From Flavobacteriaceae bacterium PS02334 (GTDB taxonomy: Bacteria; Bacteroidota; Bacteroidia; Flavobacteriales; Flavobacteriaceae), in contig JASCOH010000006.1 in the NCBI GenBank assembly GCA_029959295.1, forward strand, positions 186,001 to 250,000: a stretch of 64,000 nt of DNA. The letters are read 5' to 3'. The notes below the pieces were generated by a model. It was not told the DNA's origin. It saw nothing but the letters and a program-made list of their open reading frames with translations, and ran no database searches. Of this stretch, positions 23,544 to 33,056 are shown piece after piece. Both the position numbers and the translations under genes were made by a program. Within the stretch, counting starts at the first letter, position 1; the number at the start of each line of letters is the position of its first letter.

Positions 23544-26180
23544 TTATCGGTTCAGATAAAGCCTTCCCTGTTTAGGAGATTTTCCGTCTTTATTGAAATT
23601 GACAATGTAAAAATAGACGCCGTTCGGGGCTATTCCGTTGATGTTGAGATTGGACTGATTGCTCATTCCATCCCAATTTGGCGTGTTTCGGTTGCCTTTA
23701 TACATCAGGTTTCCGTATCTATTAAAAATCTCAATCGTGTAATTTGGAAATAAGAATTCGATGTTAGGAATTCTGAAAGTATCATTCGTTCCATCGCCAT
23801 TTGGAGAAAAACCGTCTGGAATCATCAGTGCAAAATTATCATCGCAATCCGTCAAAGAAACTGTCACGGCAAGTGAAGTTTCTGAAAGACAGCCGCCTGT
23901 TGCGTCAGAATCAAATCCGTAATACGTAAATCCGTCTTGTAAAATATCATTGTCAGAAAGTTGGTTTCCGCCAGAAGGCGCATCAAACCAAAGTAATGTT
24001 CCTGCAAAATTTACATTAGCAGACAAGTCAGAAAGGGCGGGAGCGGGAGTATCTAATCCGCAGAAATTTTGTCCGTCAGTATTTAATGTTGGAGTTGCAA
24101 TTTGATTAATCGTAACTGAAATCATCGTTCTGTCTGAAGGACAATTTGTAGCGCTGATTTCAGAAACCCAATAATTTCCAGCAACTAAAACAGTTGTCGC
24201 ACTCAAAGGAGAATTTCCTGTAGCAGAAGAATACCAATTAAAATTATTTCCATTCGGAAGCAAGTCCGCAACGGTTGCATTTTCGCTACTGCAAAAGCCT
24301 TGATTGCTTGCAGATGGTGCGTTTGGAAGCGGATTTATAATAAAAGTATCCGAAATTGTAAGATTGCTTGAACCGCACAAAGTAACTGTATTCGTAATTT
24401 CCGTAATTGTCAAGACATTCGGGCCAGCATTTGGAAGCGAAGATGCAGGAATCGTGAAACTAGCATTTCCGCCAGTAATCGTAACCGTTTCTGCTCCAGA
24501 AGCTGTATTTGCGCCTACAATCGTGTACGTGATTATCACCCCGCTTAAACTGCCCAAACCAGTTACATTCACAACAACAGGATTATTTTTACAGGCATCA
24601 TTTGCTGAAACTGCTACATTCGTTGTGACAGGTTTCGGGTTTACTAAAAATGTCTGGGCAAGGGTCGAGGCGTTTTGACAGCCGGTGTCCAGATTTATGA
24701 TTCGCGTAATTCTGATAGTCGTATTTCCTATGTTCGGAACAAGATTTCCCAGAATCAAAAAGGTTCCGACACCATTAGTTACTGAAAAAGTAGCTACTTG
24801 GCTTGAAGCGACATTGCTTCCGGCAAGGGTGAAAGTTACTTGGTAATTTCCGTTAGGCAGATTTGTGTTTCCAGAAAGCTCAACCGGAACATTCGTGCTT
24901 TGGCAGGCATTGTTAACTGTCAAAGTACCGCTGTTGATTCTTGGAAGAGGAAATACGTTTACAATATCGGTGATATTTCCGATGATGTGCTGGCAAGCAT
25001 TATAGCCTGTAGTTTCATGAATATTCAGGATATGAACCGTGTAAGTTCCTACGTTTGGAAAAGAAGAATTGGGGATCGGAAAAGTTATCGTGCCTCCGCT
25101 AGCATTTCCGATTGCAGAACCAGAAGATGTGAAAGCACCAGTAATTTGGTATTGGATGGAATAGTTTCCACTAGGAATCGGATCTGCTCCTTGTCGAATT
25201 GAAGCCGTGTAAATTGCTGTCGGAATTAAACTTTCGCAAATATCTGAGGCAACTTGCAAAGTCGCTCCTGTGAAATCAATTTGTTTTTCGATAACTATTG
25301 AAACCGTGGAAGTTTTTCTGCTGCAAACCGGGTGCGAAGGCTGAACGGTGTAGACAAAATTATAAGTTCCGGGTCCTAAAGTAGTGAAGATGTTTTGAAC
25401 GTTGATGAAAGTGTCAAAAGGTCCTGATAATTCTGACGTTGTGGATTCACTCCATCTTCCGCCCGGATCTTGGCCTGTTATATAATCTAATAAATTTACA
25501 TTGGTGTAAATCGACATGTCATCTGTTTCGCAAAGAATCAAATTTGAAGTATCGCCAGGTTCTGGAGCTGGATGAACGGTTAAAATTACTGTGGCTTCTG
25601 ATGCTGGGCAAGTGCCGATTGGTTCTAATCTATAAACAAAAGTATATACTCCGGGGCCAGCGGCGGTTGCGTCGAAAAAATTGCTGGCTAAACGATTGCC
25701 ACCTTGATACCATGTTCCGTTGATTTGCGGATTTGGCCCGTTTCCTAAAAATTGGAATAAATTTACAGCATTATTATCTGAACAAGCGGAAGCATTTGGG
25801 TTTCCAGTTCCTGCATAACCTCCGACAGTTACTGTGACAGTTGAAATGTTATTTGCGCAAGTTGGGTCGTTTACGATGTAAGTAAAAACATAAGTTTCGC
25901 TTTCTCTTATGTTCGTAACATTCAAAATCCCGGTCGCTGTGTTCAGTCCTCCTGATTCCTGGAGATCAAACCATTGTCCGTTTGGCGTGGGCGTAACTCC
26001 GATAAGAGAGTAAAGGTTTATATTCTGGTTGGCTGGATTGGGAATGTCACAAATGGTAATCGATGTACTTGTTCCGGCACATTGCGCTTGGGAAACAGAA
26101 TAAGAGAAAATAAAAAACAGTAGTAATAGATAGCGAAAATAATCGACCTCGCTGCGAAGGTTAATATTTTTAGGGGACAT
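23544..26180 (-). CDS. T9SS-secreted adhesin-like protein with type B C-terminal domain
   Basis: The 878-residue protein has a signal peptide (LLLLFFIFSYSVSQAQC) and about six Ig/PKD-like units of 90-110 residues, visible as recurring Cys-containing stretches and segments such as GTWYQGGNRL and NFNWYSSATGNSPLSA. The last 95 or so residues form the gliding-motility-associated (CHU_C) type B sorting domain: IPDGFSPNGDGTNDTFRI, IEIFNRYGNLMYKG, GVYFYIVNFN. It should be exported by the type IX system and placed on the surface. The adhesin, PorP/SprF, OmpA gene order supports this. Ligand unknown. Confidence 0.88.
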   Translation of the reverse strand: MSPKNINLRSEVDYFRYLLLLFFIFSYSVSQAQCAGTSTSITICDIPNPANQNINLYSLIGVTPTPNGQWFDLQESGGLNTATGILNVTNIRESETYVFTYIVNDPTCANNISTVTVTVGGYAGTGNPNASACSDNNAVNLFQFLGNGPNPQINGTWYQGGNRLASNFFDATAAGPGVYTFVYRLEPIGTCPASEATVILTVHPAPEPGDTSNLILCETDDMSIYTNVNLLDYITGQDPGGRWSESTTSELSGPFDTFINVQNIFTTLGPGTYNFVYTVQPSHPVCSRKTSTVSIVIEKQIDFTGATLQVASDICESLIPTAIYTASIRQGADPIPSGNYSIQYQITGAFTSSGSAIGNASGGTITFPIPNSSFPNVGTYTVHILNIHETTGYNACQHIIGNITDIVNVFPLPRINSGTLTVNNACQSTNVPVELSGNTNLPNGNYQVTFTLAGSNVASSQVATFSVTNGVGTFLILGNLVPNIGNTTIRITRIINLDTGCQNASTLAQTFLVNPKPVTTNVAVSANDACKNNPVVVNVTGLGSLSGVIITYTIVGANTASGAETVTITGGNASFTIPASSLPNAGPNVLTITEITNTVTLCGSSNLTISDTFIINPLPNAPSASNQGFCSSENATVADLLPNGNNFNWYSSATGNSPLSATTVLVAGNYWVSEISATNCPSDRTMISVTINQIATPTLNTDGQNFCGLDTPAPALSDLSANVNFAGTLLWFDAPSGGNQLSDNDILQDGFTYYGFDSDATGGCLSETSLAVTVSLTDCDDNFALMIPDGFSPNGDGTNDTFRIPNIEFLFPNYTIEIFNRYGNLMYKGNRNTPNWDGMSNQSNLNINGIAPNGVYFYIVNFNKDGKSPKQGRLYLNR

Positions 26181-26258
26181 AATAATAAATTTGGGCTAGG
26201 TAAATATATTAATTTTTTATTAATAATCTACTAACTACAAAATATTACTAAAAGGGAG

Positions 26259-27365
26259 TTAATTTTTCACGTCTAGCGCGTCACGCAAGGCATTTCCCAT
26301 CATCATGAAGGCTAAAGTCAGAAGCATAATTGCAATTCCTGGAACCATAGCAAGATAAGGTTTATCTAAGATGATATCGCCATAATAATCTTTGATCATG
26401 CCGCCCCAACTTGGGACTGGAGGCTGTGCGCCAAGTCCTAGAAAACTCAGTCCGCTTTCCACTAAAATTGCAGAAGCAAAATTCGCTGCAGAAATTACAA
26501 TCACAGGCGCCATTATATTTGGAAGTATGTGATGAAGTATGATTCTAAAATTGTTATATCCTAGCGCTTTTGCGGCAGTAACAAATTGCATTTCTTTCAC
26601 AGAAATTATCTGTCCGCGGACAACTCTGGCAACTTCCACCCACATTGTTAATCCCACGGCTACAAAGACTTGCCAAAATCCTTTGCCTAGACTTAAAGTA
26701 ATTGCAATGACTAAAAGCAAGGTTGGAATCGACCAAATTATATTGACCAGCCACATTACAAAAGCATCGATTTTTCCTCCGTAATAACCGCCGATTGCGC
26801 CAAAAAATATGCCTACGATCAAAGAAATAATTACGGCAACGAATCCTATGGAAATGGAAACTCTTGAACCAACAAGCATGCGGCTTAAATAATCTCTTCC
26901 GGCTTTGTCAGTTCCTAAATAGAACTTTTGATTTTTGATAAAATCTTCGGCTACAGATTGTGTGTTTTTATAGCCAGGAAAATCCTTTAAAAAAGCTTCC
27001 TTTTGAATAATGACTTTTGGATCATCATTATATAAAGTGTAAATTATTTTGTCTTTTTCTAATTTGTAATCTAAAATTGGTTCTTTTGAAAAATCCTGTT
27101 CTTTTCCAAAGAAATAATCTGAGAAACCTGATTCTGGCTTTTCTTTTAAAGGAATTGAAAGCATTTTTACCTCAAATCCAGGCTTTTTTGAACGAATTGT
27201 CAAATCGCCCCAATTGGCATTTTCAGAATTATCAGGAGCCAATACATAAGCAAAAACCGAAAGCAGCAACAAAAGCACGATAAACCCAAAACTGAAAACG
27301 CCCCAGAAATTCTTTTTGAATTTCTGGAGCGCTATTCCTGATAATGATTGTGCGGTTTTGCTCAT
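26259..27365 (-). CDS. Dipeptide/oligopeptide-type ABC transporter permease
   Basis: The 368-residue inner-membrane protein resembles OppC/DppC. It has an N-terminal membrane helix (FGFIVLLLLLSVFAYVLAP), a roughly 120-residue outside region, and then five or so helices with TDKAGRDYLSRML, the EAA-type loop ALGYNNFRIILHHILPNI, and LVESGLSFLGLGAQPPVPSW, all typical of the family. The gene follows prc by 23 nt; no partner permease, ATPase or binding protein is in this stretch, so the other subunits must be encoded elsewhere. Confidence 0.88.
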   Translation of the reverse strand: MSKTAQSLSGIALQKFKKNFWGVFSFGFIVLLLLLSVFAYVLAPDNSENANWGDLTIRSKKPGFEVKMLSIPLKEKPESGFSDYFFGKEQDFSKEPILDYKLEKDKIIYTLYNDDPKVIIQKEAFLKDFPGYKNTQSVAEDFIKNQKFYLGTDKAGRDYLSRMLVGSRVSISIGFVAVIISLIVGIFFGAIGGYYGGKIDAFVMWLVNIIWSIPTLLLVIAITLSLGKGFWQVFVAVGLTMWVEVARVVRGQIISVKEMQFVTAAKALGYNNFRIILHHILPNIMAPVIVISAANFASAILVESGLSFLGLGAQPPVPSWGGMIKDYYGDIILDKPYLAMVPGIAIMLLTLAFMMMGNALRDALDVKN

Positions 27366-27388
27366 TCAGTATTTTAATCTTCAGACAA

Positions 27389-29617
27389 TTATGACTTAAC
27401 TAATTTGTCTTTTTTGCTTTTTAAAGTTACTGTCCCTTTTGATGCCGTTTTTCCTTGAAGGTCATCTAAAACATTGATTGCTTCTTCTACATAAATGTCT
27501 TTTGAAAGACTTTCATGCCAACGATCTCTTTTTTCCTTGAGAAGGTTGTCGTTTTTAGTGATTTCAACTTCATATGGCAAAGAAGAAAATGTCAAGTTGT
27601 TTTTGTATTTCGAGATTGCTTTATATTTTTTAGCTTTTTCAGCTAAAGCCTCTTGCTCTTTTTTGAATTTATCAATATTTAAGCTGAATACGTTTTCGTC
27701 TTGTCTTTCTTTAAGCCATTTTGCATTCTCTTCAATTAACTGAAATTGAGGATTTTGCTCCATCCTTTTTTTGCTTCTTTCGATTGCGGCATCAAAATTT
27801 TGCTGTTTGTTCCAAATTTTATAATCTGCAGCGTCAATTTTATCCCAAGGCATTGCATTGTCAGTATCGCGTTCGCCCATTTTGATGTAAGCATAACGAT
27901 CTGGAAGCGCAACATCGCTTGAAACTCCGTTCAATTGCGTCGAACCGCCATTAATTCTGTAAAATTTTTGGGTTGTCGTTTTTAAAGCGCCAAGATCTCC
28001 CATGGAATTATTTCTGACAAATTGATTCAGGTCGATTACATTTTGAACCGTTCCTTTTCCATAAGTCTGCGTGCTTCCGATAATAATACCTCTTTTATAG
28101 TCTTGAATCGCGGCGGCTAAAATTTCAGAAGCCGAAGCAGAAAAACTATTTACCATCACAACCAACGGGCCGTCCCATTGAATTTTAGGGTCTTTATCAG
28201 ATAAGACTTCTTTTGTTTTTCCTGCTGATTTTACTTGCACAATCGGGCCTTGGTCGATGAACAAGCCAGCAATATCAACTACTGTTTTCAAAGAACCGCC
28301 GCCATTGTCGCGAACATCCATCACAATTCCTTCAACGCCAGCTTTTTTCATGCGCTCAACTTCCTGAGAAACATCTTTTGCAGCATCACGGCTGTCTTGG
28401 TTTTCAAAATCAATATAGAATTTAGGAAGATAAATAATGCCATATTTCTTTCCATTTTTCTCTACAATGCTTGATTTTGCATATGTTTCTTCAATTTCCA
28501 CTTCATCTCTGATGATAGAAATTATTTTTATTGTCCCGTCAGTTTTCTTAACAGTCAATCGGACTTCAGTTCCTTTTGGACCTTTGATTTTTTTAACTAC
28601 GTCGTCAAGTCGCATTCCCACTACGTCAACAGGTTCTTTATCACCTTGAGCTACTTTTAGAACAACGTCGCCAGATTCTAATTCTTTTCCTTTCCAAGCT
28701 GGTCCGCCAGAGATTAATTCAGTGATTTCAGTAAAATCATTTTTCTTTTGAAGGCGTGCTCCAATTCCTTCTAGCTTACCGCTGATACTTACATCAAAAC
28801 GCTCTTTGTCGTCTGGTGCAAAATAAGAAGTGTGCGGGTCAAAACGAGATGCGATTGAATTTATATATACTGAAAACCAATCATCTCTGTCTAAATCTTT
28901 GATGAAACCAAAATATTCATCAAGCGATTTTAACTGGCTTTCTCTAGTTTCTTTCTCTAAAACGGCGTAAGGTTTTTTCTCAACAGCTTTTTTCTCCTCT
29001 TCTTTTTTCTTTTTTAGTTCAGGAGTTGTTGCTGATTCGCCATCGCCAATAGAACCTTCTTCATTGTCGCTCACGTCTTTTCCTTCTTGAATTTCAATTT
29101 TATTTGTCAATGAAGATAAAGTCGAAAGCTTGATTTGCTTGAACCATCTTTCTCTCAATTCTTGAGAATTTTTCGCATAAGGAAGATGCTCATAATCGGT
29201 GTTTAGTTCCTCATTTGTCTTGTAGTCAAACGGTTTTGCCAGAATTTCTTTGTAGTATTTTTTGCTTTCTTCAATTCTTTTTTCCAAACGGTTGTAAGTC
29301 AAGTCAAAGAAAGTAAGATCTCTGCTGTTGATTTGATCGTCAATCTGCGTTTCATATTTTGCAAATTCATCGATATCTGCTTGGATGAAAAAACGTTTTG
29401 AAGGGTCAAGAGCCTGTATGTAGTCCTTATAAACTCCTTTTGAAAACGTATCGTCGATTTTTGCGGGATCATAATGGCCACGCTCAATGACAAAAGTCAA
29501 AAGTTCTAATAATAATTTATCTTTTTCTGGATCGGCTTCAGTTTTCTTTGGAATAAAACTCCAAAGTGCCAGTGAAAGCGCGAAAACTGCCAATAATATC
29601 TTATAATTCCTTTTCAT
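27389..29617 (-). CDS. prc: Carboxy-terminal processing (tail-specific) protease
   Basis: The 742-residue protein matches Prc/Tsp. It has an N-terminal signal/anchor (MKRNYKILLAVFALSLALW), a long helical N-terminal domain, a PDZ domain at about 250-335 (GKLEGIGARLQKKNDFTEI, GDVVLKVAQG) and the S41 catalytic domain with VMVNSFSASASEI (nucleophile Ser near 495) and QTYGKGTVQ (catalytic Lys near 520). A C-terminal Prc domain ends the chain. It cleaves periplasmic proteins from their C termini. ATG at 29617 places the signal directly at the N terminus; the longer start at 29641 adds eight residues. It is divergent from surE. Confidence 0.92.
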   Translation of the reverse strand: MKRNYKILLAVFALSLALWSFIPKKTEADPEKDKLLLELLTFVIERGHYDPAKIDDTFSKGVYKDYIQALDPSKRFFIQADIDEFAKYETQIDDQINSRDLTFFDLTYNRLEKRIEESKKYYKEILAKPFDYKTNEELNTDYEHLPYAKNSQELRERWFKQIKLSTLSSLTNKIEIQEGKDVSDNEEGSIGDGESATTPELKKKKEEEKKAVEKKPYAVLEKETRESQLKSLDEYFGFIKDLDRDDWFSVYINSIASRFDPHTSYFAPDDKERFDVSISGKLEGIGARLQKKNDFTEITELISGGPAWKGKELESGDVVLKVAQGDKEPVDVVGMRLDDVVKKIKGPKGTEVRLTVKKTDGTIKIISIIRDEVEIEETYAKSSIVEKNGKKYGIIYLPKFYIDFENQDSRDAAKDVSQEVERMKKAGVEGIVMDVRDNGGGSLKTVVDIAGLFIDQGPIVQVKSAGKTKEVLSDKDPKIQWDGPLVVMVNSFSASASEILAAAIQDYKRGIIIGSTQTYGKGTVQNVIDLNQFVRNNSMGDLGALKTTTQKFYRINGGSTQLNGVSSDVALPDRYAYIKMGERDTDNAMPWDKIDAADYKIWNKQQNFDAAIERSKKRMEQNPQFQLIEENAKWLKERQDENVFSLNIDKFKKEQEALAEKAKKYKAISKYKNNLTFSSLPYEVEITKNDNLLKEKRDRWHESLSKDIYVEEAINVLDDLQGKTASKGTVTLKSKKDKLVKS

Positions 29618-29727
29618 AAATTGCATAATAACATTCATCAATTTTTGTCTAAATTACTGAAAAAACTATGCCACGATTCTTAAATCCGCATAATTTTTTG
29701 TTAAAGATGTTTTTTTAGATTTCATTA

Positions 29728-29770
29728 GGAAAACCTCGCGAAACTTCAAAATCTTCAAAGGTTTCAAAGT
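29728..29770. repeat. Possible degenerate intergenic repeat
   Basis: The divergent gap between prc and surE holds a stretch with GAAACTTC, ATCTTCAAAG and GTTTCAAAG, an imperfect inverted arrangement resembling the 'AAACTTT/AAAGTTT' intergenic elements common in flavobacteria. Only a loose resemblance; no second copy in the window. Confidence 0.25.
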
Positions 29771-29860
29771 TATATAAAAATGTAACATATAGAAATTTTA
29801 AAAAACGTTATTTTTGTAAATGTGAAACTTTGTTTTACGACCTAATTTACTCTTCAAAAA

Positions 29861-30643
29861 ATGAATAAAAAACCTCTGATTTTAGTGACGAATGACGACG
29901 GAATTTCTGCTCCAGGAATCCGAACATTGATCAGCGTGATGAAAGAAATTGGCGAAGTTGTTGTCGTTGCGCCTGATAGTCCACAGTCGGCAACTGGCCA
30001 CGCAATCACGATTAACAATACGCTTTACCTCAATAAAATCAATATCGATAACGATGTTGATGTAGAATACAGCTGTTCAGGAACTCCCGTTGATTGTGTG
30101 AAATTTGCCGTAAATGAAGTCTTGAAAAGAAAACCAGATTTGTGCGTTTCAGGAATTAATCACGGCTCAAATTCTTCGATAAACGTAATTTATTCAGGCA
30201 CAATGAGCGCGGCTGTTGAAGCCGGAATTGAAGGAATTCCTGCCATCGGTTTCTCGCTTTTGGATTATGATTGGAACGCTGATTTTGAACCTACGAAGAA
30301 ATTTATAAAGAAAATCGCTTTGGAAGTTTTAGAAAACGGTCTTCCTGAAGGCGTGATTTTAAACGTAAATTTTCCGAAATTGAAAGAAAAGGAAATTAAA
30401 GGAATAAAAGTCTGCCGTCAAGCAAAAGCAATGTGGCAAGAGAAATTTGACAAGCGAACTTCACCGATGGGGCGCGATTATTATTGGCTTACCGGAAAAT
30501 TTATCAATCAAGACAATGGCGAAGATACTGACGAATGGGCTTTGGCAAATGGTTATATTTCGCTGGTTCCGGTTCAGTTTGATTTGACAGCGCATCACGC
30601 AATTCAGAATTTAAATACTTGGAAATTGAATGAGAAAAATTGA
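29861..30643 (+). CDS. surE: 5'/3'-nucleotidase SurE
   Basis: The 260-residue protein starts LILVTNDDGISAPGIRTL, with the Asp-Asp metal site, and carries SPQSATGHAIT, the SGTPVDCVKFA motif and SGINHGSNSSINVIYSGT, all SurE signatures. It dephosphorylates nucleoside monophosphates and is important in stationary phase. The length is normal. A TATTTTTG box at 29809-29816 may be part of its promoter. It overlaps the next gene by 14 nt and leads a three-gene operon ending in lpxB, a common order in this group. Confidence 0.94.
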   Translation: MNKKPLILVTNDDGISAPGIRTLISVMKEIGEVVVVAPDSPQSATGHAITINNTLYLNKINIDNDVDVEYSCSGTPVDCVKFAVNEVLKRKPDLCVSGINHGSNSSINVIYSGTMSAAVEAGIEGIPAIGFSLLDYDWNADFEPTKKFIKKIALEVLENGLPEGVILNVNFPKLKEKEIKGIKVCRQAKAMWQEKFDKRTSPMGRDYYWLTGKFINQDNGEDTDEWALANGYISLVPVQFDLTAHHAIQNLNTWKLNEKN

Positions 30644-30902
30644 TTTTGTTATTGGTTTTTTAATCGGGTTAGTCGCTTGCTTTTTAGGAACTTTTCTTTT
30701 TATCACTTTATTTACAGAATATGGCTTTGTCGAAGGTCTGACTGTTTTGAAAAGTGGCGGTTACATGGGGAAAGTAATTACTTTAGGAGCAATTCTAACA
30801 CTAGCTCTCTTCTTTTTATTGCTCAAATTAAATAAGGAACTCATGGCGCGTGGCGTGGTTTTGGCTACGTTTGTTCTTGCTGTCATAACTTTTTTTGTAT
30901 AA
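30630..30902 (+). CDS. Small three-helix membrane protein
   Basis: The 90-residue protein has three hydrophobic helices (about residues 6-28, 48-65 and 73-90), with a polar loop containing GLTVLKSGGYMGK and a short basic loop. It probably sits in the inner membrane. It overlaps surE by 14 nt and ends 3 nt before lpxB, so it is expressed with them. I know no function for this family; the position between surE and lpxB is recurrent in flavobacteria, to my knowledge. Confidence 0.7.
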   Translation: MRKIDFVIGFLIGLVACFLGTFLFITLFTEYGFVEGLTVLKSGGYMGKVITLGAILTLALFFLLLKLNKELMARGVVLATFVLAVITFFV

Positions 30903-30905
30903 AAT

Positions 30906-32024
30906 ATGAAATATTACATTATTGCCGGTGAGGCATCTGGAGATTTGCACGGAGCCAATTTGATGAAGTCAATATATAAGGAAGATCCTCAAGCCGAAAT
31001 TCGTTTTTGGGGAGGCGATTTGATGCAAAAAGCGGGCGGAGCCCTAGTGAAACATTACCGAGAATTAGCTTTCATGGGATTTGCCGAAGTCGTGATGAAC
31101 TTGAGAACGATTCTTGGAAATATTAAAGTCTGCAAAGATGATATTTCTCAGTTTCAGCCTGATGTTTTGATTTTTATCGATTATCCAGGGTTTAATATGC
31201 GTATTGCAAAATGGGCCAAGAAAATCGGAATCCCGACTCATTATTATATATCGCCGCAAATTTGGGCTTGGAAAGAAAATCGAATTGCCGCGATAAAACG
31301 CGATGTTGATTACATGTATGTGATACTTCCGTTTGAAAAAGATTTCTATGAAAAGAAGCATCATTTTCCGGTAGAATTTGTCGGACATCCTTTGATTGAC
31401 GCGATTCACGATAGACAACACATCGATGAAAGCAATTTTAGAACAGAATTTAATTTGGATGAAAAGCCAATAATTGCACTTTTGCCAGGAAGCAGAAAAC
31501 AGGAAATTTCTAAAATGCTTACCGAAATGTTGGCTGTTGTAAAGGATTTTCCAGAATATCAATTTGTAATTGCCGGCGCTCCAAGCCAAGAGTATTCTTT
31601 CTACGAACAGTTTTTGAATAACGAAAATGTGCATTTTATTTCAAATCGCACTTATGATTTGCTTAGTGTTTCCACAGCAGCTTTGGTGACTTCAGGAACT
31701 GCGACGCTTGAAACGGCACTTTTCAAAGTTCCAGAAGTGGTTTGCTACAAAGGTGGCTGGATTTCTTACCAAATTGCCAAGCGAATTATTACGCTGAAAT
31801 ATATTTCTTTGGTAAATCTTATTATGGATAGGGAAGTGGTGACTGAATTGATTCAAGGCGATTGCAATCCTAAAAAAATCAAGGAAGAATTGCATGAAAT
31901 TTTGATGACAAGCAAGCGTGAAAAAGTTTTAGAAGAGTATGATATACTTGAAAGAAAGCTTGGAGGAGAAGGTGCAAGCGCCAAAACAGCTAAATTGATT
32001 GTTAATAAGATGAAAAATAAATAG
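30906..32024 (+). CDS. lpxB: Lipid-A-disaccharide synthase
   Basis: The 372-residue glycosyltransferase joins UDP-diacylglucosamine and lipid X in lipid A synthesis. The signature start IIAGEASGDLHGANLM is present, as are FWGGDLMQKAGG, IDYPGFNMRIAKWAKK, YYISPQIWAWKENR, LPGSRKQEI and SGTATLETALF. The length fits the family. It works on the cytoplasmic face of the inner membrane, together with the LPS-transport protein LptC encoded elsewhere in the window. Confidence 0.95.
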   Translation: MKYYIIAGEASGDLHGANLMKSIYKEDPQAEIRFWGGDLMQKAGGALVKHYRELAFMGFAEVVMNLRTILGNIKVCKDDISQFQPDVLIFIDYPGFNMRIAKWAKKIGIPTHYYISPQIWAWKENRIAAIKRDVDYMYVILPFEKDFYEKKHHFPVEFVGHPLIDAIHDRQHIDESNFRTEFNLDEKPIIALLPGSRKQEISKMLTEMLAVVKDFPEYQFVIAGAPSQEYSFYEQFLNNENVHFISNRTYDLLSVSTAALVTSGTATLETALFKVPEVVCYKGGWISYQIAKRIITLKYISLVNLIMDREVVTELIQGDCNPKKIKEELHEILMTSKREKVLEEYDILERKLGGEGASAKTAKLIVNKMKNK

Positions 32025-32311
32025 CATTTTTATTGTGTAGGTAAAATATTGAAAAACAATTATTTGCAAATATTAAAATTGAGTTTTCAACAATTTTAGA
32101 AATAGTTATTAACATATTTTTAATAAGTTAATTTTCAGCGTAATGGAAATTATGCTATATTTACAAAAAATTATATAATAAACCTTTTTCTTAAACGTTT
32201 AATATAAAACCCCCGTTATTGAAAAACTAAATTAATTCTACGGAATTTTATTAATAAATCTAAAGCAAGAACTTGAAGTTTTTGTTTTTGCTGAAAAATA
32301 AAAAATAAAAT
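32025..32311. other. Intergenic gap between lpxB and the NlpC/P60 gene
   Basis: This 287-nt AT-rich gap has no ORF worth calling and no clear terminator. TATATTTA at 32157-32164 is close to a -7 box but ends in A and has no good -33; if used it would give a leader of about 140 nt. I see no known RNA motif. Confidence 0.4.
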
Positions 32312-33016
32312 ATGTCTGCAAAAAAAATCTTATTTCTGATTCTTCCAATGTTATTATTGGCATCGACAGCGGGTTACTCCCAAATTATTACTACAAAAAA
32401 AGAAGCTGTTAAAAAAGGAGTTTACGTAAAGCCTTCAGAAACAAAAAAGGTAAACCCAGAAGTAGAAAAGACATTGGCTCTTGTAGAAAAATCTAAAGCT
32501 GATAAAACGGTTGCTTCAAAACCAGTTGCTTCAACTGAAAAACCAAAAGCCAAACCGGCAAAATCAAAAAAGGCAGTAATTGTCGATAAAGAAGATGCAG
32601 ATCTTGTTGTTGCAGGTTCTTCTTCAGAAAATTATCTTTCAATGCAATTGATCAATAATGCGATGGAATTCTTAGGCGTGAGATATCGCGGCGGCGGAAC
32701 TTCAAAAGCAGGAATGGATTGCTCTGGAATGGTAACGGCTGTTTTTAATATTTTTGATATCAAGTTGCCAAGAAGTTCTCATGATATGGCAGCTGTTGGT
32801 GAAAAAGTAGATAGTTCTGACGTGAAAAAAGGCGATCTGATTTTCTTCAAAACTAACGGAAGAAGCGTTATCAATCACGTTGGTCTTGTTATTGAAAAGA
32901 TTGGTGACGAGATTAAATTTATCCATTCTTCTACTAGCAAAGGCGTTATGGTTTCTTCAACTAAAGAATCTTATTACCACAAAAATTTCGCACAAGTTAA
33001 CAGAGTTGTTGATTAA
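32312..33016 (+). CDS. NlpC/P60 peptidoglycan hydrolase
   Basis: The 234-residue protein has a signal peptide (FLILPMLLLASTAGYSQ), a Lys/Pro-rich linker (about residues 40-95) and an NlpC/P60 domain from about 110: FLGVRYRGGGTSKAGMDCSG with the catalytic Cys, SVINHVGLVI with the first His and FIHSSTSKGV with the second. It cuts cell-wall peptides in the periplasm, like E. coli Spr/MepS. It precedes comEC by 40 nt on the same strand but comEC may have its own promoter. Confidence 0.9.
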   Translation: MSAKKILFLILPMLLLASTAGYSQIITTKKEAVKKGVYVKPSETKKVNPEVEKTLALVEKSKADKTVASKPVASTEKPKAKPAKSKKAVIVDKEDADLVVAGSSSENYLSMQLINNAMEFLGVRYRGGGTSKAGMDCSGMVTAVFNIFDIKLPRSSHDMAAVGEKVDSSDVKKGDLIFFKTNGRSVINHVGLVIEKIGDEIKFIHSSTSKGVMVSSTKESYYHKNFAQVNRVVD

Positions 33017-33039
33017 ATCGAAATAATTCTTATATTTCA

Positions 33040-33056
33040 GGCTTAATTTATAAGCC
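33040..33056 (+). promoter_or_regulatory. Hairpin abutting the comEC start codon
   Basis: GGCTTA (33040-33045) and TAAGCC (33051-33056) form a 6-bp stem directly before ATG 33057. A -7-like TATATTTC lies at 33031-33038, so a transcript starting there would carry this stem at its 5' end. Confidence 0.35.

Noticed and set aside
24304-25202. Plus-strand frames of 124 and 120 residues in the adhesin gene
   Set aside because: Antisense of the repeat-rich adhesin; no start context and no family.
31065-31634. 189-residue minus-strand frame inside lpxB
   Set aside because: Antisense of lpxB; rich in Phe/Ile/Asn without any domain.
32025-32311. Gap before the NlpC/P60 gene considered as a small RNA or riboswitch
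   Set aside because: AT-rich without stable long stems, terminator or conserved motif that I can recognise.
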